A stretch of DNA of 64,000 nt from NCBI GenBank assembly GCA_016716765.1, contig JADJVA010000020.1, positions 62,001 through 126,000 on the forward strand, given 5' to 3'. This document shows positions 42,408-52,098 of this stretch, in pieces. Source of the DNA: Bdellovibrionales bacterium (lineage in GTDB: Bacteria; Bdellovibrionota; Bdellovibrionia; Bdellovibrionales; UBA1609). The notes under the pieces were generated by a model. The model had not been told where the DNA came from. It worked only from the letters and a program-made list of their open reading frames with translations, and made no database searches. Position 1 is the first letter of the stretch. Every line of letters begins with the position of its first letter. The translations under genes and the position numbers were made by a program.

Positions 42408-43580
42408 TCATCGTTGCAACTGGATGGCCGTCAGTTGATATCTGGCCAAATCACCAGCTCTTCTCCCGCGCCCCTGTGAAACGACAAGAATTTCTTTAAT
42501 CGGGATTGCAAAACCTAAATCAACCACAAGTTCGTCACCACTCATTATAGGACCATGGAGCTCTGACAGCGAACGTCTGCTTCCGTCCCGAAGCACAGCA
42601 ACAACCTCAATTATCTCTGTTGATCCAGCAACACACGAAATCTTTATTCCAACAATATTGTTTTTATTTACTGGAAATGAAACCCGACGCTGGCTCTGGC
42701 CAAAAATTTCGTCAAGGCCTAAATCTAGAGAAACCTCGTGATACGGCTGAGATTGCTCTTTTGGAATTACAGAAACAAGTGTCACCCCCATATTTTTTCG
42801 AGGGGGAATAGCTTCAGGGTGGGCGGCTTTTTTAGGCGGGGCAGCAATCTCCACTTCATTATCTCTTTGCAACTTAGGATCAGACACAGGCTCAATTTCG
42901 GGTTCAGGCATAATTTCAGGCTCCTGCACCAGTTCGGGCTCAGGCACCAGTTCAGGCTCCTGCACAAGTTCGGGCTCCTGCACCAGTTCGGGCTCCTGCA
43001 CCAGTTCGGGCTCCGACGCTAGCTCGGGTGCGGACTCCGCAACCTGCGATGAATCTGAATCAATCCGCAAGCTTCCAAAATTCTCGTTGATTACCTTAAG
43101 ATGAAGAACAGCACTATGAATAATAAAATGCCCCCTCAACTGGATTTCCCATGCCCCCCCCTGATCGACGTCTTCTGCATTTACGAGCTCGACCTGATCA
43201 TAGCTTTCAAGTTGTTTAGACAAGAAAGATCCACGCGCCTTGGGTATTGATTTAATGGTCAGCGAGTTCAGGTCCAACAAAAGCTCAGCTTGAGCCTTTC
43301 CATCAGATGATTTGGCCACTATGTCCACTTTTTCGATAACATAAGATCCGAACTGAGCCTGCGGATATCGACGACTAACCTCTTGATTTAACTGAATTTC
43401 GGCTGTTGCTTCCTGTTTCTGATCCCCTACTTCCATATCTCCATAGTCCAAATCCAACAGAAAAGTATCTCCGACACTGAAATGAGCAGGTGGACCCGAT
43501 TTACCCCCTTTAGCATGACATTGGCTATTGTAAAAAAACAATCCCACACCGAAAGCAACTAAACAGAATATCCATTTCAT
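42408..43580 (-). CDS. Secreted protein with Pro/Glu repeat linker
   Basis: 390 residues with a signal peptide (SQCHAKGG region, about residue 23). A beta-rich N-terminal domain follows (about 30-200), then an acidic linker of repeated EPELVQ/EPELVP units (about 205-255), then a beta-rich C-terminal domain (about 290-390). The linker is encoded by a degenerate 18-base tandem repeat. Such PE-rich linkers act as rigid spacers in periplasm-spanning proteins. Start at 43580 (GGAGG upstream); the frame is open 33 codons further. No known family was recognised. Confidence 0.7.
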   Translation of the reverse strand: MKWIFCLVAFGVGLFFYNSQCHAKGGKSGPPAHFSVGDTFLLDLDYGDMEVGDQKQEATAEIQLNQEVSRRYPQAQFGSYVIEKVDIVAKSSDGKAQAELLLDLNSLTIKSIPKARGSFLSKQLESYDQVELVNAEDVDQGGAWEIQLRGHFIIHSAVLHLKVINENFGSLRIDSDSSQVAESAPELASEPELVQEPELVQEPELVQEPELVPEPELVQEPEIMPEPEIEPVSDPKLQRDNEVEIAAPPKKAAHPEAIPPRKNMGVTLVSVIPKEQSQPYHEVSLDLGLDEIFGQSQRRVSFPVNKNNIVGIKISCVAGSTEIIEVVAVLRDGSRRSLSELHGPIMSGDELVVDLGFAIPIKEILVVSQGRGRRAGDLARYQLTAIQLQR

Positions 43581-44021
43581 GAGTTCCAAGCCTCCATAGG
43601 AATAACAGACAACATAGGTGAGCGAACATAAAGCACCAATCATGCCACAGCCTTCTTTAAAGAAAGCTGAAAACAGCACACCTCAGATGGGTTGCTGTGA
43701 AAAATTCACTCTGAGTGAAAACAAGAACGACATAAACTGGTCTGCTTGATTGTTGTTCCAAACATCAGGGGTGCCTTTCTTTTCGAAGCCTTCATCGTGA
43801 GATGATCTGGTGGTTATGATAATCCGCATAGAGGTCAATATGATCCTTATAAGACCGTCCCTTGCCCATGCTCCGATTGCAATGACGCAAGATTTCAACT
43901 CATTGCAATTGCGAATAAACACATCTAAAATCGACGGAACAGGCAATGGGGTCTGCCTTAACCGCCGCTCGCAACGAGGTCGTGCTGATGGCTCCTACCA
44001 AACTAGAGGTGGGAATGCGTC
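43581..44021. other. Degraded intergenic region, possible mobile-element remnant
   Basis: 441 bases between the Pro/Glu-repeat protein and the CLC gene. Short frames are present on both strands, one on the + strand with CPCSDCN, but all are interrupted. At 43735-43763 a 29-base stretch repeats the outer end of the palindromic element at 32016 (26 of 29 matches). The rest shows no recognisable gene. Confidence 0.45.
43735..43763 (+). repeat. Solo copy of the palindromic element's terminal sequence
   Basis: 29 bases match the start of the left arm at 32016 with three mismatches, including an exact 19-base block (43745-43763). It points to a dispersed repeat family whose ends are conserved. Confidence 0.65.
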
Positions 44022-45319
<1,298 letters not shown>

Positions 45320-45384
45320 ATGGAAGGGAAAATCCAAAACACCATTGCGCAGAATCCCACTGTCGTATTGAAGGAACTCTCTGA

Positions 45385-45671
45385 GATCTGCTCCGAGGGA
45401 TCCCATAATTGCAGACTCGATAGTTCCCGATATGCGAGGAGCTGCATTTGGGTTACATCGAGGAATGGATACGCTTGGAACCGCAGTTGGACCACTATTA
45501 GCTTTTTTATTCTATGGAATTTACATGGGCGCAACTGAAGGTGTTGGAAAAACTCTCGCAGTCGATCTGGTGGGTTCAACTTGGCCATTTATTTTTGGCT
45601 CAGCAGGAGCAATCCTGGCTGCTCCAATTTTGGTTGTTGCAATTAACAAAGACGAATCGGAGAAAAGGTAA
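45385..45671 (+). pseudogene. Remnant of an MFS transporter gene
   Basis: The frame reads APRDPIIADSIVPDMRGAAF, then GLHRGMDTLGTAVGPLLAF and two membrane helices. This is the characteristic central loop and adjoining helices of an MFS exporter family (usual form: PPRDAL.AD..P...RGRAFGLHR..DTLGA). It is bounded upstream by an in-frame stop near 45380 and downstream by a stop after INKDESEKR. The N-terminal helices and the C-terminal half are absent, so only about 95 residues of a gene of about 400 remain. Confidence 0.75.
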
Positions 45672-45689
45672 GTATATTTTCATAGCATT

Positions 45690-46082
45690 TTACTTTGATT
45701 GCAATTTCTTGAATTCGGCAAACCCTAGGACTGTTCCGGATGGGGTTTTCATCCAGGCTTCAGTGGCTCCATAATCGGTTGTTCTTTTGGGAATCAGAAT
45801 CTTGCCATCCTTGGATGCCGCGACTGTTTTATCCAATGACTTGACATCAGCGTACAAGAGCACGTCTCCTGCCTTTACTTCTGAGAATTTCAAATCCTTT
45901 TTCAAACTTGAAACTGACTGCAGCATAACCTCTGATTCATCGAGATTCAAAATGACAAAGCCCATTTCCTTTTCGTGAGGAACCGAATGAACGACTTTGT
46001 ATCCTAACTGATCTCGCCAAAACGGCAGGTTTAACTCGACGGATTCCACAACGAGAATGGGTGTTATCTTTGAAATTGACAT
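45690..46082 (-). CDS. Glyoxalase / bleomycin-resistance (VOC) family protein
   Basis: 130 residues forming two beta-alpha-beta-beta-beta units: ITPILVVESVELNLPFWRDQ LGYKVV at the start, then FVILNLDESEVMLQS in the first unit and DYGATEAWMKTPSGTVLGFAE in the second. VOC proteins are metal enzymes or binding proteins for small molecules such as antibiotics or aldehydes; the substrate is not evident. It lies 27 bases downstream of an AraC-type regulator on the same strand and is probably its target or partner. Confidence 0.82.
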   Translation of the reverse strand: MSISKITPILVVESVELNLPFWRDQLGYKVVHSVPHEKEMGFVILNLDESEVMLQSVSSLKKDLKFSEVKAGDVLLYADVKSLDKTVAASKDGKILIPKRTTDYGATEAWMKTPSGTVLGFAEFKKLQSK

Positions 46083-46109
46083 AAGCTACCTCCTAAACAG
46101 TGACCCAAG

Positions 46110-46955
46110 CTAGCATTTCGACCGAGAGTTTGTATTGTAAAAATTCGACAAGGTTGGATCTCGTAACAAAAAATGAGTCGGCGTTGTCCCTGTGATTCCT
46201 TTGAACTCATGAATGAAGTGAGCCTGGTCGTAGTATCCGTGCCTGAGAGCTAAGTTCGTCCATTCAATTGGAGACTCTATCTTTCCAAGTTCCCTTAAAA
46301 GTCGCCGAAGGCGAAAAATGGATAGATACTTCTTTGCGCTGATTCCAACCTGCCTTTGAAAATGTCGCTCCAAAGTCCGCTGGCTCATCCCGATCATCGG
46401 AAGAACCTGCTCGACTCTGGAAACAAATCGATTATTCTCGGAGATATCTGAAAGGAATTTCAAGAAATGAAAATCCATTTGGTCACAGCCTACCAACCGA
46501 TTCTCTAGCAAAAAGTTGAGATAGTCGGCGCGCTTCTGGTCGGTTTGACAAGCCGCCAGCTCATCTAAAGTCATGTGAATCCACGAATCTAATACGTCGT
46601 TAGCCGGTGCGGAGTTATCCGTGAATTCAGAAGCATCAATCCGAGTGAAGGGATATATCCCTCCAGGTTTAAATCTGATCCCACAGAGATCGAGACCACT
46701 TGCGGACTCGATCTCTATGGCGCGAGTCATTGTTCCAATCACTTCGACTCCCTCGCCTCTCAGGTCGAAAATAATGTCCATGCATCCATCGGGAAGTACC
46801 TGATGGGAACTCGGAGACGCCCCGGAATATGTTAATCGCATCATCCAGTAACACTGTACAAATGGTCTGAGAAGACTGGACGGTGGAAACTCAAGGTAAT
46901 TCAATTTATTAACCCCATCTTCGCATCCAGGTTGTCCTTTGTTGTGATAAGCCAT
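46110..46955 (-). CDS. AraC-family transcriptional regulator
   Basis: 281 residues. An N-terminal beta-barrel sensor domain (LRPFVQCYWMMRL, VLPDGCMDIIFDLRG, LCGIRFKPGGIYPF) is of the type paired with AraC activators of uncertain ligand. The C-terminal double helix-turn-helix (about 190-275) includes GMSQRTLERHFQRQVGISAK and NLALRHGYYDQAHFIHEFKG. It likely regulates itself and the VOC gene immediately downstream. Confidence 0.85.
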   Translation of the reverse strand: MAYHNKGQPGCEDGVNKLNYLEFPPSSLLRPFVQCYWMMRLTYSGASPSSHQVLPDGCMDIIFDLRGEGVEVIGTMTRAIEIESASGLDLCGIRFKPGGIYPFTRIDASEFTDNSAPANDVLDSWIHMTLDELAACQTDQKRADYLNFLLENRLVGCDQMDFHFLKFLSDISENNRFVSRVEQVLPMIGMSQRTLERHFQRQVGISAKKYLSIFRLRRLLRELGKIESPIEWTNLALRHGYYDQAHFIHEFKGITGTTPTHFLLRDPTLSNFYNTNSRSKC

Positions 46956-47075
46956 ATCCTTTTCAACTTGCGAGAGAGGCCCTTAAAAAATGAGAATCGA
47001 CTTTATTAATGGCGCGGTCTCTGAAATTGCCTTCGGCATGATGTTTGCTGTAAGATAACCTCCAAGAGGTGAGCT

Positions 47076-47489
47076 GTGAAGTACTTTATCCTGGGTCTAT
47101 TTTTTTCTTCTGTGGTAGCTGTTGGCGATGGAGTGCGACTCCAAATTGCCGACATTGGCTTTTCTGAGGCCAATTACTATATTGGAATTGAATTTAACTC
47201 CTCCGGAGAGGAGTATTCCTTTTCTCTTTGTGGTTCCACCAACTCCCGCTGTTTTCCGATCAGTAACTGCAAATACCTAGAAATAAATCTAGTTGATGAA
47301 GTGGAATCTATCAAAGATGAGGCAGTTAAGAGTGATTTCAGTTGGATTTTCCTGAGGTCAGATCACTCATCAACAAATCTGACACTTTTTTTCACGGAAT
47401 TTGGGGAACTTCTTCGCCGAGTCAATCCCAAGTGCGAAGTGAGGGAACTAGATGATCTCAAGGATAAAATTAATCCTCAGGCTGGGTGA
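47076..47489 (+). CDS. Small secreted protein of unknown function
   Basis: 137 residues with a signal peptide (LGLFFSSVVAVGDG) and a mature part with four Cys (LCGSTNSRCFPISNC and a later C), suggesting disulfides. GTG start with AGAGGTGAG upstream. No family recognised. It lies between the AraC regulator and the insertion-sequence debris. Confidence 0.6.
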   Translation: MKYFILGLFFSSVVAVGDGVRLQIADIGFSEANYYIGIEFNSSGEEYSFSLCGSTNSRCFPISNCKYLEINLVDEVESIKDEAVKSDFSWIFLRSDHSSTNLTLFFTEFGELLRRVNPKCEVRELDDLKDKINPQAG

Positions 47490-47628
47490 AGATTCGAATC
47501 CGATGAAATCATTCTTCCGGTTTGACGAGATCATTTTTCCCCACTGGACTGAGGAAGATTCTCACCCGACTTGACCGGCCGGGAGTTTTACTACCACTTA
47601 CTTTGTTAATAATTCCTGCACAAGCGAC

Positions 47629-48142
47629 TTAAGTGTTGGTTGAAAAGTCTCTTGGGCCGGTGGCCTTCCGCCCAAGCTGCTGTGTGGTCTTTTCGTATTG
47701 TAATGCACCCGCCATCTCATCGATGATGATCTTGGCTTCAAGCAGCGAGTAGAAAATCTCCCCATCCAATAATTCATACCTCATCTTTCCATTGAACGAT
47801 TCGCAATATCCGTTTTCCCTGGGGCTACCAGCCTGGATGAACAGCGGTTGCAATTCAAGTGCTTTTCATCCATGCCACTAATTTTTTGCGATAAATTCTG
47901 GCCCGTTGTCCGAACGCACATGCTTCGGTATCCCATGTTTCAAACACAAGTCGGCCAAATTTAATATCACGTCCTTGGATCTGATTCTGCGCGCCACATG
48001 GGACGCTAAACATTCACGCGTATATTCATCAATGATGTTTAGTATCTTTATCTTTCGACCATCGTGGGTTTGCTCCGATACAAAATCATAAGACCAAACG
48101 TGGTTTTTAAATTCTGGCCGAAGTCGGATGCAAGACCCATTC
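47629..48142 (-). pseudogene. Decayed IS3-family transposase (integrase core)
   Basis: Leftward pieces of an orfB-type integrase: NHVWSYDFVSEQTHDGRKIK and NIIDEYTRECLA at the start of the core, HVRSDNGPEFIAKN with the second catalytic Asp, then, after stops around 47854-47880, GSPRENGYCESFNGKMRYEL with the terminal Glu. All three DDE residues are recognisable but the frame is broken by at least two changes between the second and third blocks. The N-terminal part is missing: it abuts an IS66-like fragment near 48142. Confidence 0.75.
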
Positions 48143-48335
48143 ATAAGACCCAGAAACTTCGCTGCCACCTGTGTGGCAAAATATTTGAGACTGAGATTAT
48201 TGGAAAAGGAGAGGATAAAATCGACGCACAAGCCAAAGCCATGATAGCCATTCTTCACTATAAGTCCTCTCTTCCATTTTACCGTCTTGAAAAGCTACAA
48301 GAAAAGCTCTGGCTCCCTGTGGCTCGATCAACATG
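48143..48335 (+). pseudogene. IS66-family transposase fragment
   Basis: A rightward fragment reading LRCHLCGKIFETEIIGKGED, then AQAKAMIAILHYKSSLPFYR and QEKLWLPVARST. This is the zinc-finger and following helical segment of an IS66-type transposase. It is truncated on both sides: on the left by the IS3 debris and on the right at 48332, where a 33-base direct repeat starts. Confidence 0.6.
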
Positions 48336-48364
48336 CCTTCGGTTACATTTAATTTGAGGAAATG
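48332..48364. repeat. 33-bp direct repeat, copy 1
   Basis: Exactly identical to 50244-50276, same orientation, and mismatched on both sides, so the match is exactly 33 bases. It marks the junction between the IS66 fragment and the truncated leftward transposase. Confidence 0.9.
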
Positions 48365-48828
48365 CGCACCTCTCGATCTAAAAGCTTTAGAGGAATTTTA
48401 TTTTTGATCAGCGACGGTCGAGTACTGGATCGGGCCTTCGGTTTGGCCCCTCTTTGCGGCTTCAAAAGACGGTCAATAGTGGCTGGACTAACTTCTACAA
48501 GCATCAATTTAAACTCTGCTGGTATGTCTTTACAGAAAGGGAGCCAAACAGGGATAGCCACCTTCATGGACTTCGAATTCAAGCGCCCCATTAGCTCCCA
48601 GAGCTCTGTTAGATAAAACAGAAAACGTCCTCCCGTGTACTTGGCTTGACGGCCTGGTTTTTTAAGTCTGGGTTGAATTTTCCCACGACAGATCCTGATA
48701 GCATATTTTCTCGTGTAACTACACACAGCACAAAACTCGTCCAATATCTTACCCTTTTCTTTTTTGGTGCCATTTTGATAGCGCAGGCGGATCTGGTTGA
48801 GATACGATCGTCGGTGCACGATGGTCAT
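48349..48828 (-). pseudogene. Truncated transposase, N-terminal part
   Basis: A 159-residue leftward frame beginning MTIVHRRSYLNQIRLRYQNG. It is rich in basic residues and includes ARNI-like helices (EELMGRLNSKSMKVAIPVW in part) and TRPSLIKNKIPLKLLDREVR. It resembles the DNA-binding N-terminal region of integrase-type transposases that normally continue into a DDE core. Here the frame stops within the 33-base repeat and no core follows, so it is truncated. Confidence 0.55.
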
Positions 48829-48957
48829 GACTGAGTCTCCTTCAGGGTATTAGTTTTATTGCGTAAAACCTATTACTCAGAGGGTACTCAGTAGAGTTCC
48901 CCAAAAATAGTGGACAGTTTTCTTCGAGCGGTTTAAACAAACCGATGGGAGATAACA

Positions 48958-49218
48958 ATGAGTTCAAAGAGAAGGGTTTTTTCAGAAGAGTATAAGGCCG
49001 AAGCCATTGATTTAGCAGAGAAAATGGGAACAACAAAGGCCTCACAAGATCTAGGTATAAATCCGGCAAATATTCGTCGATGGAAAATCGAAGCGCAATC
49101 AGGTCGCGCCGCTGCGAGCGGCGCGAAAACCTATGAAGAACTGGAGCTTGAGGTTCGAGAACTCAGAAAGGAAAATGAGTATTTGAACAAAGTCAGCGAT
49201 GTTCGAAAAAAAGCCTAG
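48958..49218 (+). CDS. IS3-family OrfA (transposase DNA-binding subunit)
   Basis: 86 residues: helix-turn-helix (EEYKAEAIDLAEKMGTTKAS then DLGINPANIRRW) followed by a leucine-zipper-like helix (ELELEVRELRKENEYL) used for OrfAB assembly. It ends just after an A7G tract (49206-49213). OrfB lies in the +1 frame relative to OrfA, with an ATG at 49199 inside the orfA end. The usual -1 slip on this tract would therefore not join them as sequenced. Confidence 0.88.
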   Translation: MSSKRRVFSEEYKAEAIDLAEKMGTTKASQDLGINPANIRRWKIEAQSGRAAASGAKTYEELELEVRELRKENEYLNKVSDVRKKA

Positions 49219-50109
49219 GGATCATATCAAAGGATCAAATGAGAAATTCCAAATGATTTTGGACCTTTCAAATGAAGTTCCTATCAACCGCCTGTGCAGA
49301 CATTTTGGGGTGAGTACCAGTGGGTATTACCAATGGAAAGCGAATAGTCAGTTCAAATTCTTGACGAAAAAAAGGGAAATCTGCAAGGAAATTGAGGAGA
49401 TTTTCAAAGCTAGCAAAAGTACCTATGGCTCACCAAGGATCTTTCATGAGCTGAGGAGCAAGGGATTTTCTGTAAGTGAAAATACTGTTGCGAAGTATAT
49501 GAGGGAGATGGGATTGGATGCCCGATTAAAGAAAAAATATCGAGTGAGAACGACTAATTCGAACCACGAGGGCCCAATTGCTCCACGAGTTTTCAGGATC
49601 GAGGATGATCTGCCCAAAGACTCTAATCAGGTCTTTGCCGGAGATATCACTTATCTGAGATTTGGATCTGGCTTTTCTATCTGGCCATAGTTCTCGATGT
49701 TTGTACCCGAAAAGTTGTGGGCTGGTCGGTCACTGACAGTTTAGAAACCACCGGGGTCTTGAATGCTCTGCAGATGGCATTGGCTAATTGCGGAAATAGA
49801 GCGAAGATCGTCTTTCACTCGGACCGCGGGATTCAGTACGCGAGCAAATTATTTTTGGCTTTGCTAAAGAAGAAGGATGTGATTCCGAGCATGAGTCGCA
49901 AGGGAAACTGCTACGACAATTCGATTGTTGAGAGTTGGTTCAAGTCATTCAAGTCTGAGTGTCTTTACCGTCATGACTACAAAACCGAAGCAGAGTTGAG
50001 AATCTTAGTTTTTGAGTATATTGAAACCTGGTACAATAAAAAAAGATTGCATTCATCGCTTGGCTATCAAAGTCCTTTGGAGTATGAATCAACACTAAAT
50101 GCCGCCTGA
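49199..50109 (+). pseudogene. IS3-family OrfB transposase, frameshifted
   Basis: An integrase-type DDE transposase. The N-terminal helices include LCRHFGVSTSGYYQW and YGSPRIFHELRSKGF; catalytic residues are Asp in FAGDITYL, Asp in FHSDRGIQYAS and Glu in NSIVESWFKSFKSE. The frame breaks at the T run near 49673-49676; adding one T restores GFFYLAIVLDVCTRKVVGW. As sequenced, the product stops after 164 residues, before the second catalytic Asp, so the element should be unable to transpose by itself. Confidence 0.85.
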
Positions 50110-50243
50110 GAAACTATCCAGTTTTTCTGGGGAATTCCACAGTTGTGATTCAGCGAGCTTTTCCTTTTTGGGTGCTCCCAAACCATCGTCCTGGATGACT
50201 CACATTTATCGCACTAAAAATGCCCCCTACGCACAAATTTGGC

Positions 50244-50276
50244 CATGCCTTCGGTTACATTTAATTTGAGGAAATG
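50244..50276. repeat. 33-bp direct repeat, copy 2
   Basis: Second exact copy of 48332-48364. Together the copies bracket about 1.9 kb holding the truncated transposase and the IS3 element. Confidence 0.9.
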
Positions 50277-50296
50277 GGATCCAGCAGATCTAATTT

Positions 50297-50332
50297 TTGC
50301 CAATTTTCGTTACTCGCGCCGAAAATTGGCAA
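50297..50332. other. Perfect 13-bp hairpin
   Basis: TTGCCAATTTTCG and its exact complement (50320-50332) enclose a 10-base loop. T-rich sequence follows on the + side without a clean T run. It could be a weak terminator for the IS region or a relic of an element end. Confidence 0.55.
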
Positions 50333-50434
50333 GATTTTGTTATTATTTCATATCTGGACGTATTTGGGCGCAATGATTGTGGCCTATTGATTGCCTTCTT
50401 CTTTCTTGACTGAATTTTTTATAATTTGATTAAG

Positions 50435-51967
50435 ATGGATCTAAAAATGAAATGTTGCCTTTCAAAAATAATAGCTAATATCTGCATCGCTCGAAGTCGT
50501 TTGAATATTTTTGAATCATTTAGTTATTATTTAGTTGCCGGAATAGCAACGTTATTTTTGTTTGTACCAGATCTACATGCCAGGACTATATTGGTATTCG
50601 AAGGATATACGAGGGGCGGATCTGGAGATATTGTAGCTAATTTAAATATGGCATTCATGCTTAAGGCTGCTTCGCCAAAAGACCGCGTTGTATACATTTA
50701 TACAGACAACTCTCACAAAGCCTTTGACCTTAATTTTCGATCTGAATGGGAGCCAATTGTGAGAGGAGTTGAGTTTAGGGAGATTTCTAAGCCATTTTCG
50801 AGCGAACGGTCATACGAATGCCAGGCAACTGAAGAATGGATTAAGAGTCTTGATCCCAAAAAAACCGTATCCCTAAACTTTTCTTACTTTGCTGGTCAGT
50901 TGCCTCATAACCCAGATCTTCACATAGATAACCTAAAAAACATTCCGTTATTTACAATAAATGAATTCCATGGAAAAGAAGCCACTCCGTTAAAGCAACT
51001 TACCGGAAATGAATACATCGATAATAAAAATTTATTTCACGTGAGCGCTGGATTGGAAAGTAATTTAGGTATTTATACTTTACCCTTTGATTTTTATAAG
51101 CATCTACCAAACAGGAATAAAACCATTAAGCTAGTTAGTCGTAAATTAGGATTGCCGTTTGTCCCAAAAGCAAACTCTCTTATTGGATACGCTTATATAA
51201 ATACAGAAGAAAGTGCTGAACAATATATTAGATTAATTGAAAAATACGCTCGCAGAAAACCATTGGAAGATTATCATATTTTTATCAATCATAAATTGGA
51301 TGATGCAACATCAAATCGGTTAAAGGAACTCCCTCAGATTTTTGTTCATTCCTATGAAAGGATTAGTCTTGAGTTAAGTGAATCTTTGATAAGGTATTCA
51401 GACCTACCTGTTGCAGTTACGGGAGACAATTCACTAACATTTGCAATCCAACACAAGAAAATATTTTTATATGAAGCTTTAAGGTGGAAGTGGAACTTTG
51501 CTGACCATTTGGTTGCCGAGCTCAATAAACATTTAAACACAAATATTGAAAAAGAAGTCGTCTATGCACCAAACAGCGTTTTAACAAAATATCTTGATGA
51601 TTTGAGTAAAGAATCCACAAATAGAGAATACTTTGGTTCCTTGTTATCTAACTATAAAAGGTATTCAAAACAAAATGAAACAGATTCAGAAACACGAGCA
51701 AAGGCTATGTACAATTTATTTGTAGATAGAAAGTCTCAGATGGAGATGGCTCTAGAAAAAATACGAAATGCTAACTCTTTGCCGACAAAGCTTTTAGATC
51801 TTTTCAAACTTTGGGATCAAACAGTGGCTAGCGGCCAAATGTCGCCCCAAGATTTTATTGCAAAATCTAGAATTAAGAAAGTGTATGATCCTTTGCCTAA
51901 AGAAACACAAACAAATAGTTGTATCCGTTCACTGACTGAGAAACTTTGGAAAGTAGTGGATGGCTGA
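50435..51967 (+). CDS. Secreted glycosyltransferase-like protein, AT-rich
   Basis: About 510 residues. A hydrophobic segment near residues 28-50 (YYLVAGIATLFLFVPDLHA) acts as signal or anchor. The N-domain begins with ILVFEGYTRGGSGDIVANLN, a glycine-loop typical of GT-B folds, and the C-domain has the nucleotide-sugar-type segment LPVAVTGDNSLTFAIQHKKI with FLYEALRWKW. Overall it resembles a GT-B glycosyltransferase, but no family was identified. Base composition is clearly more AT-rich than its neighbours, and it follows the IS cluster, both signs of acquisition. ATG at 50435 chosen over TTG at 50426; neither has a good ribosome binding site. Confidence 0.65.
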   Translation: MDLKMKCCLSKIIANICIARSRLNIFESFSYYLVAGIATLFLFVPDLHARTILVFEGYTRGGSGDIVANLNMAFMLKAASPKDRVVYIYTDNSHKAFDLNFRSEWEPIVRGVEFREISKPFSSERSYECQATEEWIKSLDPKKTVSLNFSYFAGQLPHNPDLHIDNLKNIPLFTINEFHGKEATPLKQLTGNEYIDNKNLFHVSAGLESNLGIYTLPFDFYKHLPNRNKTIKLVSRKLGLPFVPKANSLIGYAYINTEESAEQYIRLIEKYARRKPLEDYHIFINHKLDDATSNRLKELPQIFVHSYERISLELSESLIRYSDLPVAVTGDNSLTFAIQHKKIFLYEALRWKWNFADHLVAELNKHLNTNIEKEVVYAPNSVLTKYLDDLSKESTNREYFGSLLSNYKRYSKQNETDSETRAKAMYNLFVDRKSQMEMALEKIRNANSLPTKLLDLFKLWDQTVASGQMSPQDFIAKSRIKKVYDPLPKETQTNSCIRSLTEKLWKVVDG

Positions 51968-52098
51968 AAAGAGAAGCATAGCGGCATAACCTCGTTAGTA
52001 AGAAAACCAACCCACCACAACGGTGAGAAAAGAGTATCCGTTCACTGAATGTGAATGAATACCGGAATTCTGACACATGGAAAGTGGGAGTTTGAGAG

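Larger units (their letters stand above)
48892..50139 (+). mobile_element. IS3-family insertion sequence, near complete
   Basis: A 1248-base element with imperfect terminal inverted repeats: the left end TAGAGTTCCCCA pairs with the complement of the right end, with about 22 of the first 28 positions agreeing. It is flanked by a 3-base target duplication, CAG (48889-48891 and 50140-50142). It carries orfA and an orfB broken by one deletion. It was inserted upstream of the truncated leftward transposase. The ends and duplication are preserved, so insertion was fairly recent. Confidence 0.88.

Noticed and set aside
42738..43022. Rightward frame with repeated RLLHQFGLRH units
   Set aside because: It is the antisense reading of the EPELVQ repeat array.
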